From assembly GCA_022453515.1 (NCBI GenBank), contig JAJNNY010000003.1:558001-622000 (forward strand): DNA of 64,000 nucleotides. The letters are read 5' to 3'. Shown here piece by piece: positions 1-12,528 of this stretch. This stretch comes from Astrocystis sublimbata. Lineage: Eukaryota > Ascomycota > Sordariomycetes > Xylariales > Xylariaceae. Numbering within the stretch: position 1 is the stretch's first letter; the number at the start of each line of letters is the position of its first letter. The position numbers and the translations under genes were made by a program. The notes beneath the pieces are model-generated. The model made no database searches and was not told where the DNA came from. It worked only from the letters and a program-made list of their open reading frames with translations.

Positions 1-136
1 GCGGTCCATGCCGAGTACTGTCTTCGATCTCGTGTCCGTTCTTCGGCATTGACAAGTGTGCTGGTTGGAGAGACACTTCTCTTGGTTGTTACAGACATTG
101 TACCACTCGAGATTAACACACAATCTTGGGTATAGA

Positions 137-536
137 CATCGAGTTCTTAATAACCAAGGCGAATCAACGGCATAAAGGGTATGCCACGGCACTCATAAAC
201 TGGGTGACCAAATTTGCGGACGATCTTAGCTTCGCTTGTTATCTTGACGGTGGCGGCATGGGCAGTATGTATCTAACCATCGAAGTCATTTGTTTCCCCC
301 TTCTAGCAAGTCTTAGAGGCATGAAGTACCCTGCCGGACTTCTTTGCTCCCGAAACATCCGTCATTTCTCGAATCACGACACACGTCCTTTCCTCTTCCC
401 CAAAAAGCGATTACTAACTCCAATGGCTGAAGTGGGGATCCTAGAGCGAGCCGGCTTCGCGCAGAAAGACCTCACGCATAAATACAAAGATTCGCCACCA
501 CCTTGTGCTCCGATGTTGAGGCCCAAGAGGGGGTAA
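137..536 (+). CDS. GNAT-family N-acetyltransferase, 5' end unresolved
   Basis: Two exons can be read: 137-264 and 433-536, joined across the 168-bp intron 265-432 (phase 1, GTATGT donor, AAG acceptor). The spliced protein contains NQRHKGYATALI, which fits the GNAT acetyl-CoA loop (Q/R-x-x-G-x-G/A), then the core strand FACYLDG, then GILERAGF, the usual helix and strand after the loop. It ends in PMLRPKRG, similar to the end of many fungal GNATs. Known for the family: transfer of an acetyl group from acetyl-CoA to an amine. The substrate cannot be told from sequence. No ATG lies in frame upstream; a TAA at 114-116 blocks the frame and a TATAG at 132-136 could be an acceptor. The first exon therefore lies at or beyond the window edge, or the gene is decaying. 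Family assignment is fairly secure; gene integrity is not. Confidence 0.5.
265..432 (+). mobile_element. Introner-like element copy C (intron of the GNAT gene)
   Basis: The intron core 293-362 matches the core of the MDR-gene intron at 18182-18251 in 53 of 70 ungapped positions by hand count, including shared words CTTCTAGCAAG, GGCATGAA, TACCCTG and TTGCTCCCG. Orientation is the same as the host gene. It is the most diverged of three copies: the hairpin arms (CTTAGAGGCA and TGCTCCCGAA) retain only part of the pairing seen in the other two. A shorter intron ending at the internal TTCTAG near 306 is possible, but the homologous copies show this AG is internal. Confidence 0.6.
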
Positions 537-1056
537 CGTAAGAGAACGGGACCATTGGTTCATCAAGGGGAAGAGAGTAGCAGATTGCGTAGGATCTGTA
601 GTTAGGAGCTAATAAACAAATGACCATTACTCTGAAGCATGACAAAATGGCAGCCTGGGACCCAAATCGGGCCCTCCTTACATTACATACTCTCACATAC
701 TCCCATGTCACTCTCATTTCCTACACAAACTATTAGACAACTGTTTCTCATCGTCTCTGGGTTCACTGTCGTTGGTTGGCCCTTTAGATTGTGGACGAGA
801 CTGGGTGAGTTCGGTAGCATCCAATGTGGGAGCCTTGTAAGGCTACGAACTGATAGCTTCGCCGTCACTGAATGCGTTTTTCGTAATGTAGATCCGTACA
901 TCTTCCAATTCCCCTGCACCCAAAAGAGGGATGGAGGTATGTGAACACACTGTTGTACAATATTCCCAGGAAAACGCCTTCAATTTGTTTGTCGTTTGAA
1001 AGTCCCGGTCTTGGGTGTTTCTGCCGTCGACCGAAACGGAAATGGGCCGACTGTCA
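537..1056. other. Intergenic, no gene supported
   Basis: Short open frames on both strands overlap one another and show no family motif, no convincing splice structure and no repeats. Nothing is called here. Confidence 0.5.
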
Positions 1057-1359
1057 TCATTCGACTTTCACTTCGAGTCGTCGAATTACATCGTCATAGA
1101 TGCCGTCAATCCTGGCGAGTAGGAGTGCCCGTCCGACTTCTTGCCGGTACTCTTTGTGGACGGCGCGGTACTCGGAAGAGTGGACTGGGCTCTGAGGGAC
1201 TTCCGCCCCGGTCTCGATATCCCGGGCAACATCGTCGAATGCCGCGCTTTTTCTCGATGCTGATGAGAAGCTGCGGGGTCGCCGTTGTAAGTCAAGACCG
1301 CTTGGCTTCTTGAGAATGCTCTTGGGTCTTGACGGGGGAGAGTTGGATAGTGCGTGCAT
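1057..1359 (-). CDS. Hypothetical protein, 100 residues
   Basis: A single open frame starts at an ATG at 1359. The product begins MHALSNSPPSRPKSILKKP, is Arg/Ser/Lys rich in its first half, and has a more regular, probably helical second half (EYRAVHKEYRQEVGRALLLA) with mixed charged residues, ending LEVKVE. The composition looks more like a real fungal protein than the shadows around it. No family is recognised and no function is offered. A second open frame from 1499 overlaps it in another phase and could be a leader or an upstream exon. It may be the C-terminal remnant of a larger gene. Low confidence. Confidence 0.3.
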   Translation of the reverse strand: MHALSNSPPSRPKSILKKPSGLDLQRRPRSFSSASRKSAAFDDVARDIETGAEVPQSPVHSSEYRAVHKEYRQEVGRALLLARIDGIYDDVIRRLEVKVE

Positions 1360-4300
1360 TGTGATTGATTGGTCGAGGATGTCGGTTTAGAGGGTTGGAC
1401 TGTAATGGGTTTACAGATAGAGAGGTTGTACTTGCGTGTAGTGTCGATGATACTGAGGTGTTTGATGTGTTTGATGAATGCGCTCTCTTTGATGTCCATG
1501 AGCTGCTTTAAATTATTGCGATGAATGCTATGTTAGCGACAGGTATATGTGCCGGTCGAGGGCGGAGGATTAGTCGATTGACACGATGTGTTTGAGATCA
1601 ACCAGTTGGGTTTCGACCAAAGCCATCATCTGATGACAAGTTATCAGAACAGCGAAAATGGATCAGCCTCCTCTGTCGCAATGTGATCCGCTATACCGTA
1701 CCGTTATGCCGTGGAGACCTTTTGTGCTGTCGTGGGGGGATTGGGTTAACGTCGTACAGGTTGAGGACGTCTTGATGTACTGAACAGCGTTGTGACGAGG
1801 AGGGCCAAGGCAGCGAGGGTGAGAGCCCAATGAGCGACTCACTGAGGTGCCCCTGGGGTTTTGACGGGGGACAATGTGTTGTCTTGCTTGTCTGACGTGG
1901 CCGTCTGTGACGCCGCCAATTCGACCGGGTCAGACCGGCAACGCTGGCGACAGGGCTACTGAGGCCCAGCGAGGCCCAGATGTCAGGGTCTCGGGCCATG
2001 GTTGCATCGTGCCTTACACAGCTATTTCCACACGTGGCAAGTGACTGGCGGTCCGCACTTGTTTTTTGCCGCGACGAGGTCGAGGACGGATTCGGTACAT
2101 TCGGCGAATGCAGTGCGACGCTTGGTGATAGTCGCCCTCGGCCCCCCATCAACCCCCAAGCACCCCCGCAGTGGAACGGATCGAGTTGGGCTTGTGCATT
2201 CGGGTAAGAATCGCCAAGGGGCCAGGCGAGCCGAATGGGATTCTGCCCCGAGCAGCGCGACCAAAATCCCGCTCCCACGACCCTCATGCTGTGGAAGATC
2301 GCAACGCATGTCGGCTGCAGATATGCAATGATAGACGGGATATCCTGCGGATATTCACATCACATGAAGAGATATCCACAGGCCTACCACGTCACATCGT
2401 CCTCGCACCTCGAAGCACAGCTGTCTGTTCCGTCGAACTGCATTAGCTTGACCGCGACTGAGCAAGTTGGAAGAAACTGCGTAACCAGGCCTATTCATAC
2501 ACATAAGCAGTCTAAAAGGAGTCATCGCAATGTGCTATGACTGACAAGCTGAGGGTTCATCGTTACCTACCTACCTAAGTAGTAACAATCTCCAGCCCAA
2601 GCCGCATTCTCACCGTGACTGGTCATCTACATACTATGTACGCGTACTTAGCTACCCATGTGTCTCATGTGTGTCGCTGCGCCCAGCTTGCGCAAGCCAA
2701 ACTTGAATCTGCAAGTTGCATTCGGCGAGAAACAAACACGGTGGATTGCCCACAGTTGGCGCACAGCGACCAGTGCAGCTATCGGGATCGTCTCGCATGG
2801 TACCAATTGTTCGAGAATTTGTGGAATCGATCGAGCGATGCGATGCACCCCGCACAATGATCGACGCTGGACTCTTGTTAAACCCTGACACCCTGACACT
2901 CTGACACGGGCCTGGCTCCCTGAACTTGGGGGGAGAGAGTGGGCTCGCCGAAGCCCTACGGTTGACGTCGAATTTCGGTTGTAGGTACCGGGCGAGCCGG
3001 GACTGTTCAAAGGAGGAGCGAGCGTGTGGTGAGCGATATCTATTGCTCGAACTTCAAGGGTTGCGAAAATGCTCGGCGGGAGCATATCTACGATGCAGAT
3101 TAGTAGAGAGGTATGGCGCATCCCTCGGCAACACAGGCATTCAGAACTTGCAGATGAGGCTACGATACCTCACCTACCGTCGAAGAATGGTAAGTAGGGT
3201 GGCTCGGGTGGGTTCATGCAGGTAAAAGGCGTCCATCGGTTTCGCAAAACCCAAGGGTTGATAACCTCTATGACCTCACGGGACCCCTTCGGCATCAACA
3301 CCCTTCGTCACTGCGCATGTCAGCGTAGATACGAAGCTCGCGGAGATTTGGTAGCTACATATGTGATGGTCTCGCTGGTCTTGGTCGGGTGGACCACCAG
3401 TGCCTGCATCGTGCTACTTAAATGCAGGGTATCTACCCTGATGATCAAACATGTCGAGCATGGTGTGTTATCTGTCTCACGAACCCTCGACAGAAATACT
3501 CCGATATGTCAAAGTGAGAGGCGAGAGGGTAGATACAGGACAGTGTGAGTTTCTCCAGCATGCATCCGTTACGTCTTGAACTTACTCGCACCTACACGTA
3601 GGTGCGTACCTCCATTGGCGATTACTATGGACGTGTACATCCAAGCAGTATTTAGCCGGCCCAACTCAGCTCCTGACCAATCGGCACAGCGACCCGCTAG
3701 CAATGGATGTGTGTACTGTACTCCGTATGCTTTCTTTACGGCGTATTCTACTCATACTGTAAGTTCGTTCCACCCCTGAACTCTGGCCTAAAATCTCCGA
3801 ATCAACAAGCATCCATCCGACACAAAGCATATTGTATACACTAGCTCACCAGGACCATCTGGACCATGCCCATATCCCGCTCATGTCTTTGATGTGTGCT
3901 CAATATAATCTGATACTCAGACTAGCTCGATTCAAAAAGAAGTCAATGTCTTGACCGTGTGAGTCCACCCACAGCTGCCACACAGAATGCCCGCCAAGAG
4001 GAATTGCGGACCTTCCCACGACACTACCTCGACTACCTACATAAACTCCAGGTTTTTGCCAATGCGCTAGCTGCCTACTTAGCCAGAACCTACCTAGCTC
4101 GTCTCGCCTGAGAAACCGAGCCTTCTGCAAGCCTTGAAATTGTGGAGACGGATTCAGGGGCCGGGGCTCGCCAGGCTGGCCAGGGACACTGAGCAGCACA
4201 CCTGCACCACCTCCCGGCCTCCCTCGCCTCCCTCAGCACGGCTCAGCAACAGTTCTGCCAAAAGCTAAAATCCAAGAGCCAAGAGCCAAGAGCCAAGAAC

Positions 4301-4921
4301 CTAAACAATGGCCACGGATAGGCACTGCACACTGCCATGGACCCTGCCGAGCTGCTTGCCTGCCCGCCTGCATGTGCCCAGCGGGCCAGCGTCCGCGTCT
4401 CGTCGCAGTGGCCGCGCCGCCACAGCGCAATCTGTTCTCTGATCTCTGATCTTGTTCTCTGATCACCACTTCGGCACCAACTGAGTCCATCCTGCCACCA
4501 CTCAACCCGAGTCCCGCGCCCTTTCTGCTCCTTCTACAATATCCAGTCGATAGGGAGGCCATAGCCACTCCCTCACTCGTCTTCCGTGCTTTTACTTTTT
4601 ACGTATCTCGTGGTTCTTTATGTTCTTTGTCAGCCGTGCATTGCCAGGCCAGGTTGCTTCGGATCTGCAGCGAGACAGGCCCCTTGCTTTACTTTTACTG
4701 ACCGTGGACGAACAACCGATAACCATCTGATTTTGCTCTCGATGGTGTTCTTGTCATCGACACATGCTATCCATCGTTGATGGGAAAATGAGAGTGCCTG
4801 TACATTGCTGATCATTCGTGCTTGCAAAAACCATCTCTGCCGTGGGTGTGTCCAGGACCATCGTATATCCCCCACGGCCTCATCCTGACTGATTAGCTGA
4901 TCGTTCCAACCTTGCTACACC
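1360..4921. other. Gene-poor interval upstream of the GH47 gene
   Basis: About 3.5 kb with only overlapping short frames that lack motifs. It contains an ACCTACCTACCT word near 2566-2580 of the kind that recurs in other intergenic stretches of this window, and a short 7-bp tandem repeat near 4272. The last few hundred bases before 4922 are C/T-rich, as is common in fungal promoters and 5' leaders. Confidence 0.5.
4272..4298. repeat. CCAAGAG tandem repeat
   Basis: About four tandem units of the 7-bp word CCAAGAG, upstream of the mannosidase gene. Confidence 0.8.
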
Positions 4922-7900
4922 ATGGCTCGCGTACGGAGATACCGATACTACACCTTTTTCGCTGCCATTGTCGTCTTCTTGCTGTATCGTGTCGTACAGA
5001 ATAGCGAACAATGGGAGACGGTCTCGGCCTCGTTCCCCCATGCCGCCCCCAGGTCCAAATCCCAACTACCTCCTCCTGCGAGCGATAGTCAGTCCGATAC
5101 CTTAAACAAGGGCATTTCCAGCGAAGATGACCATCTTCCCCAGCGAATTCTCGACAGCACCGGCAAGGACAGCACTCCCGCCCAGGTCCCTGCCCAGGTT
5201 CCCGCTCAGGTTCCCGCCCAGGTCCCAGACATAACAACCACGCAGCAAACCGAAGATGCTGATGACGCCGACTTCAAACACCCCCCTAAAACAGACACCA
5301 CCATCAACAAGGAAGGTGTCCGCGCCTATGACCATGACGAAGCCACCAAGGATATAGCCGAACCTGCCATCAACGTGCCGGACAAGAGTGTTGGCCAAGG
5401 GGCTAAGGACTCCGAGAATAAGCCAATCAACCCCGCTGCCACCGCCATCCATTGGAAAAAGGTCCCGGAACATTTCCCAGTCCCCGCTTCCGAGATCATC
5501 CCGCTCCCGACCGGCAAGCCCAAGAAAATTCCAACTATACAATATGCGTTTGGGAAGGAGTCGTCTGAGAGCAAAGAGTTGCGTGAAAGACGCTTGCAAC
5601 AGGTCAAGGCTGAGATGGAGCGCAGCTGGGCAGGCTATTGGAAGTATGCCAAAGGTCATGACGAATTGAGTCCTGTATCCAAGAAATTTCGTGACCCCTT
5701 CTGTGGATGGGCTGCGACGCTGGTTGATTCGCTCGATACACTATGGATCATGGGGATGGAAGAAGAATTCAAAGAGGCTATTGTGGAGGTGGAGAAAATC
5801 GACTTCACCATTGGAAAACGTGCCGAGATTCCCGTTTTCGAGACCACGATCCGATATCTGGGTGGATTAATAGCGGCTTATGACGTGAGCGGCGGCAAGA
5901 GCGGCGGATACGACATTCTGCTTGATAAGGCTCTAGAACTGGCCGAGATCCTAATGGGCGTGTTTGATACACCGAATCGCATGCCCGTGCTGTACTACAA
6001 CTGGAAGCCAAGTTTTGCCTCGCAGCCCAAGAGGGCGTCGAGCAATGCTGGTGTTGCTGAGCTGGGTTCGCTCGCGATGGAGTTCACTCGCCTCGCTCAG
6101 ATCACCAAGGAGGACAAGTACTACGACGCAGTCGCACGCATCACGGACGCCCTCTATGAATGGCAGGAGAGCGGTACTTCTATTCCTGGCATTTTCCCCG
6201 AACATGTTGACGCGAGTGGCTGCAACCACACCGCCCAGAGCGAGCTGGAAGCTGCCCAAAACGCCGTTGAACTTGGGACCTATGACGAGACAGATGCCCA
6301 TGGCATTGCGGGCGACGACTTCGATCCGTCTCCGGATTTGTCTCTTCAGGGCCAACGTGCCAGATCTGAAAAGGCCAGGTCTTCGTTGTCGAAACGTTCC
6401 GGGAAAAGTAGTGCTCTGAATCTCAACATCGCCAAGAAGAAAGATTCGAAAACCGGCAACTCTGACCTCGGGTCCGGGGAGCGCATTCTACCGGAATGTG
6501 TCTCTCAAGGGTTGACATCCGGTGGCTGGCGACATGAAGAGTATGGTATGGGCGGGTCACAAGATTCTACCTACGAATATTTTCCCAAACAATGGCTGCT
6601 CCTTGGAGGTTTGGAACCGAAATACAAAGAACTGCATTTGAAAGTCAGCGAAGCGGTCAAGAAGTGGCTCCTGTTCCGACCTATGGTGCCAGATGACCGT
6701 GACATTCTGTTCTCTGCCAAGCTGACGACCAACGGAGAGCCGGAGACCGATGCCCAGAAGCAGTACGAAGTCACGCATCTCACCTGCTTCATTGGGGGCA
6801 TGTTCGGCATGGGTGGGAAGATCTTCGATGTGCCCACTGATGTTGAGATTGGAAAGAAGCTCACTGAAGGATGTGTGTGGGCCTATGAAAGCACTCCGAG
6901 TGGTATCATGCCTGAAGGCGCCCATGTGCTGCCCTGTCCTGATGCTAAAAACTGCCCCTGGAACCAAACTCTCTACGAGCAGACCTTGGACCCTTCATTC
7001 GCGAGTCGTGAAGAGCAGGTCGAGGAGTACCACAAGCGAAAAGCGAAAACCAAAGCCGCATTGCAAATAGCCAAGGAGGAAAAACACAATGCGCAAAATC
7101 TTGCTGCATCGACGAGGAACAAAAACCAGCCTGGGAAATTGTCCCATGATGATACATCATTAGATGACTCTCAGGTAGAACACGATAACGTCAAAGTCCA
7201 AAAGAGAGCCCCGGTGCCGGCTGAAGAAGATCTACAGGACGATGAGATGGAATCGCGCTTCAAGGGTAAAATACTCAAGTTGTCCGACTCAGACAATGAC
7301 CTCGAAGACAGTGATCCTGCTCCGGGATTTAAGAAGTCGGATGTTGACCAGGTTCCATTGCAGGTGGATGAGGACACAGAGGAGGAGGATACCTTGCGGC
7401 CATTGTCGCATAAGGAATGGGTGGCACATAAAATCGAATCGGAAAAACTACCAACGGGGTTCGTGGATGTGAACTGGAAAGCCTACATTCTACGGTTAGT
7501 CAACCCCTGTTAACATGACACCCCATCGCCGTTGTCACTGCAAAATCTACCAGGGGGCTTCTCGAGTACGATACGGTAATTTAACAGTCACTGGGTGCTA
7601 ACGTATACGGTAGACCCGAAGCTATAGAGTCCGTCTGGTACATGTACAGAATAACCGGAGACCAAAAGTGGCAAGACAAGGGCTGGAAGATGTTCAAAGC
7701 TATCACACGCCACACAACAACCGCAACCGGCAATAGTGCAATCGACAATGTGTTGAGCGCGAATCCGAAGCAGTCGGACGAGATGGAAAGTTTTTGGACA
7801 GCCGAAACCTTGAAATACTTTTATCTTCTGTAAGTTCCCGTGTGAACTGCTGAAACCGCAGGTCACGGACTGGACTGATTGTGAATGTTTTAGGTATTCG

Positions 7901-7990
7901 GAACCGAACGTCATTAGCTTAGACCAATACGTCTTGAACACTGAGGCCCATCCTTTCAAGCGGCCAAAAGCACCATTTGGTGTTGAGTAG
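4922..7990 (+). CDS. GH47 mannosyl-oligosaccharide alpha-1,2-mannosidase
   Basis: Exons 4922-7494, 7614-7829 and 7894-7990 give 961 residues. Class I alpha-mannosidases trim alpha-1,2-mannose from N-glycans in the ER or Golgi. The N-terminus is type II membrane-anchor-like: basic MARVRRYR, then a hydrophobic helix at about 10-25. A low-complexity stem with four AQVP repeats follows (about 89-104). GH47 landmarks occur in order: [10 protein letters not shown] (about 268), [32 protein letters not shown] (about 548), [14 protein letters not shown] (about 618), [12 protein letters not shown] across intron 1, and the terminal NTEAHPF with the calcium-binding Thr. Both introns have good donors (GTTAGT, GTAAGT), and the first a GCTAAC branch site. 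The protein is much longer than typical 500-650-residue family members because of the stem and two charged insertions (about 454-518 and 700-823). GH47 membership is certain; ER versus Golgi is not. Confidence 0.95.
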
Positions 7991-10727
7991 ACTTAGCACT
8001 CAACATTTAACAAATCCAGGATTGACGTCGGATAGGATGCACTACACAGGCTTGCAGAGTGTAGTCGATCCACCTAAGGAGCAGGCGTCGTAACTAACGG
8101 GACGTGAATTCTATACTGCCCCGTCTAACGACAGACATTCTCTACAACCTGCAATCCCATCCATGGTGTTGCATTTCTACGCTATCAGATAGCCATTGGC
8201 CGTGGTCATCCTTGTTTTGTTGGCGGCAACTCAAGGTCATTTGCATAGCATATTACCTGTTTTATTTCAGGGTTCTATCATGATGGCTGATAGATATTAG
8301 TCCAAAAGTTTCGCCGAGGTATTCCTACGGGGTTGGCGTTGTTGGGTGGGAAAGATTATATAGATCACATGTCTTATCCATCATGTCGCACCAGTCGATT
8401 GCAATGCTATAATTGATTAGAAGTTCAACCATAAGCTTCTTGGCACGCCGCGCAAAAGACTTTTTGGGTCCTGACGGCACTCGCGAGTAACAAGTCACGC
8501 ATATAAACATAAAGATTCCGGTGTTTTGAACTCCGTCTACCTGTTCTGTCCATTATAGGGTAAACGCGGGCGATAGAGCGGTCATGGATAGATATGTAGC
8601 TCTGGTAGGTAATACAAAGAACGAAAGTGGGTAGGATGACAGCAAGATTATGACACACATCTATAGTTAGGTATATTTGTCTGATGGGACATGTACTATA
8701 GCCTCAGCGTTTCCCAGAAACTACCGACTGGACTACACAAGCGTGATCAAGTATCGTGGCGTTGCATCACGATGTATGAAAAGGATTGAAAAGGAGTTGA
8801 GGTGCTTTGCAATCCAGGTTTGTTTAGATCTCACACGATCAGCAACCACTGGTCACAGAATTAGATAGCGTAGAATATATTCCTACTAAGTACTTACTCA
8901 GGAGGCAAGGGTAGTGGCGACAGGTCTGCGGATCCAACAGTAGACAACACTGAGTCTACTTACCTAATGTACCTTGACTTGACTTGGCCCGACTTGGAAT
9001 TCTAATCTAGGCAGCTAGACTCGATAGAAGGAAGCGTTTTTCAAGGAGACCGTCGGTGGTTGAGCTGATGACATCGTATCGCAGTATCCGTTACTTGTTT
9101 TAAACATACGTTGGCTTGGAGTGGCGAGACTACAAACGTCCCGCGATTTTGGCCGAAGGTTAAGGAGGAATTATGTGACTTTTAGGCACGCCAATTTATG
9201 AATGCACATATGCGGCTGGCTGCCTTCAGCGTCAGGCGAAATCCCCTATCTGCCTGTCTATGGAATCTTCTATTCGCCCGAGAACGTCTACTTCCACGCA
9301 TGTTAGTACGACACATGTTGGTTTCTTCGGCAAACTCTCCGGGGAAGAAGGGATCGAGGTCACGTCTCTTGGCGCAGCCCCTAGCCCCTGGCCCCTTGGT
9401 CGATCGACTGCACCTTGACTCGCGCAGCGCTGTCTTCCATACCGTTATATTATGTACGTATTAGGCCATAATTCCGGCATCGGTTTTCCTTGTGGATACC
9501 AGATGCTTTCCACTTGTTGGCTCAACGGGCAAGCAGGTACACTTTCGGCAACCGGAATGCCCCCTTAGTCTGGACTCTATCGCGCTCACTTGCGTTCCCT
9601 CTCCCTAGGTCAGAAGTTCGTAACTCGAGGCTCTCTGCCTGTGTCCCATTCTAGATCAGATTTATTACGAGATGAGACACACCAGTAGACGGGGGAGGAG
9701 GTATTACGTGTTAGTTGGCAATGCTTCCGACTTCGCGCTGGGCGGGCGGGCGAGCCAAGGCAGACTGGATGAGCACTGGATCACCAAATCTGGACGATGG
9801 GCGTCGTCGGTGGCCGTGATTTAGCGACTGTAGTTGAAAGCATCTCCTAGGAGGTGAGAGCCTCCCGGTACCGTGAGCGAATTACCTACTAGGTGCTCGA
9901 TGTGCACAAGTACGTACGTACACTAGCTCGACTAGCACAGTTCTCGCGTCGCTGACAGCTCGGCAGGCTACTACTCTGACTCATGTACTGGTCCCGAGAA
10001 TGTGGATCTACGATAATCTACTTCGCCTTAGCTTGCGGCTAGCCACGGGGAAAACAGACATGGCAGGAGAGATAGGTCCTCGAACAGTTCCGCTGGACGT
10101 ACGTGTATCTGTCTTTTGCCACCCGCCCCCTTACCCCAGATCAGAGGCCGAGCCTTGCACATTTGCGTTGCGGATACGCGGTATCGGCCCTCGAGAAGTT
10201 GACTCGCCCACTTTCAGGGTTATCCATCTTGGGTACAGCAGAGCCTAGCTAACCGCTAGAAAACACATCAACTATCACCCAGGTAATCGCCGGACACTTA
10301 ATGATTCGAGATCAATGTTTATAGCATTCTTTGTAAGCTAACGTATAGTTTAGACGAGGAAGCTCCTATCTTGAATTGGCTTGGGAAGCGAGAAGAGTTG
10401 GCTTACAACTGGGCCATCGTGGCAACACGCTACTAAACTGACTATTTGCAATAAGGGCCGATCCAGGAGCTGGCTAACCCAGAGTTGGCTTGCGCCCAGT
10501 CCGTCGCGGGAGCAATATGCAGGTGTTAGCTGCAAGTCGTACCTGCAGGAGGAACTAATGTAGCTTATAACTTTGTGGCTAAACAGCTGGTGACAAGGCC
10601 ACGGAAAAGGAAGTAGCGGAAGCTGGTTGGATTGAAAATTATAATATACAGGATTCGAAAGATACCGCTAAGTGACAGTGATATTCCACAATTATACGGA
10701 TATGTAGCGTATGTATGTATGCACATA
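7991..10727. other. Intergenic, 2.7 kb, no gene supported
   Basis: Holds the 3' flank of the mannosidase gene and the 3' flank of the permease gene, which converge. The short frames here have no recognisable motif. Small palindromic words such as TACGTACGTAC occur near 9910. Nothing else is seen. Confidence 0.5.
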
Positions 10728-12526
10728 CTACGCGAGCCAGAACCATATTTTCTCGGCGAAGTTACGAGGAATTGGTGGGCGGTCCATGGCCTCCAACTCG
10801 TCCATCTCCCTCTTTCCAGTGATCACGTCGACATCCTCAGTCTTGATCGCGAATGGTGTTCGGAACCAAATCTTGTGGCCCAAGTACAGCGCTAGGAAAA
10901 TAGGAATAGTGATGTAAGCAGCCAGGAAGCTCGAGACGGACCAGTTCTTCGGAACGAAGACCTGGAAGCCGTTGGTCAATGTAAGGAGCGTAATAAAGAA
11001 AAGTGTGAACCATGTGGCATATGGCTGTAGCGGGGTCCTGAAAGGCAGTACATCCAGCATGTTGTTGAACTTCATCGCCTTGCGGAATCGGAGATACGTG
11101 ATCATGACGACAATCCAAGCAATGTAACCGGAAATTGTCGAAATGTTAGAGAACCAGGCGAAAACCATGGCACCCCCACTCGAGACATTGAGGAAAGCTA
11201 GGAGGCCGATAGCGAGCGTGAAAAGCACCGCGACGTAAGGAACACCACGGTTGCTGGTCTTGGCGAACCATCTTGGAGCCTGGCCATTGAGCGCCATGGA
11301 GTAAAGCACACGGGAGCCCGAGAAGCAGAAAGCATTGCCAGCCGACCAGGCGGATGTCAAGATGGCAGCATTGATCAAGTGATTCAGGACGGGGATTCCG
11401 GCATTCTGAATACCAATGACGAAAGGACTTGCTGACGCATTCGAGTTGCCGCTGAGAAGCTTCGGATTGGTATTGGACACGAGAATGCCGATGACCAGAG
11501 ATCCAAGACCGTAGAAGCCGGCAAGACGCCAGACGAAGCGGCGAGCGGCCTTGGGAATGTTTCGGCGGGGTGCCACGGTCTCGCCAGCAGAGAGGGCAAT
11601 CAGCTCGGGCGAGGTGATGAAGGAGAAACCCGCGCGAGCCAAAGCGGTCCAGAATGCGAGGAATCTTCCAAAGTTGCCTCCGGTGATGTACGGAACGAAA
11701 GCTCCCGGGCCCTTAGGGGGGTCTTGCCAATTCTTGAAGTACAACGGGTCGTGGTTCGGGCCGCCGCCGAAGAACAGGACAATTCCAACGATGATGAGAC
11801 CGAGGATTGTAATCAGCTTCACACTCGCGAACCAGAACTCAGCTCTAGAATACAAGTTAGCGATAGTCAGCATGAGCTAGGCAACGCCAGTACTTACTCT
11901 CCGAACCAGGATACAGCCACAATGTTGAGGAATAGGATGACAACGAGCTGAATAGCGATCCAGACCGCGACAGGCACGGTTTCCGTCCAGTAGCTGATGA
12001 CGATGGCGCCCGCGGTGCATTCGGCAGCAATGAGGATCGCGTAGGCGTACCAGTAGTTCCATCCGGTCGCAAAGGCAAGACTGGGCTCGACGAAACGGCC
12101 GACGAAATAGGGAATCGAAATGCCCTTCATGGGCAGATAGGTAACCATCTCGGCCAGATCATTCATGACCACCCACACGACAAGCATCATGACCAGGTAG
12201 GCCATGAACAGGGGCGCAGGTCCGACGGTGGCGAGGATCTGCCCGCTACCGATGAACAAGCCTGTTCCGATACTATAGGTCTCTGTAAGTGAGGATCCGG
12301 GGACGGCCGGGACAGGAATCGGCACTCACGCTCCACCAAGAGCCAGGAACTGGATGTGTCGACTCTTCAAGCCACGCTCTAGTTGATTGTTGGACGAGAG
12401 ATTCACCTCCCCAACCGAAGGGGAGATGGAGCGGTCGAACGAATGCTTAGGCTCGTAGTCATGGTCGTGACCATCTTGCGGTCCGCCGTAGGCCATGCCG
12501 ACCTTGTCATCTTGATGGTGATCCAT
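10728..12526 (-). CDS. Amino acid permease, APC superfamily (fungal YAT type)
   Basis: Minus-strand exons 12526-12330, 12272-11898 and 11844-10728 give 562 residues. Predicted plasma-membrane proton symporter for amino acids. The cytosolic N-terminus (1-60, His/Asp rich) leads into LKSRHIQFLALGG. Intron 1 joins this to IGTGLFIGSGQ, the first-helix glycine motif of the family. Intron 2 joins SWFGE to AEFWFASVK, a conserved YAT junction. About 12 hydrophobic segments follow, with FSFITSPELIALSAGE and NAFCFSGSRVLYSMA typical of the family. The tail reads KTEDVDVITGKREMDELE, also typical. Intron 1's acceptor is TATAG at 12273; the nearer CTTACAG would break the frame. Substrate specificity cannot be read from sequence. 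The start codon abuts a long TG/CA microsatellite, which therefore lies in the 5' leader or core promoter. Confidence 0.92.

Positions 12527-12528
<2 letters not shown>

Noticed and set aside
1691..2331. Frames of 95-198 codons on both strands
   Set aside because: They overlap heavily, have mixed composition, no splice support and no recognisable family.
2566..2580. Telomere-like or subtelomeric repeats (ACCTACCT words)
   Set aside because: The fungal telomere unit is TTAGGG/CCCTAA; these words differ, are short, and are scattered rather than in arrays.
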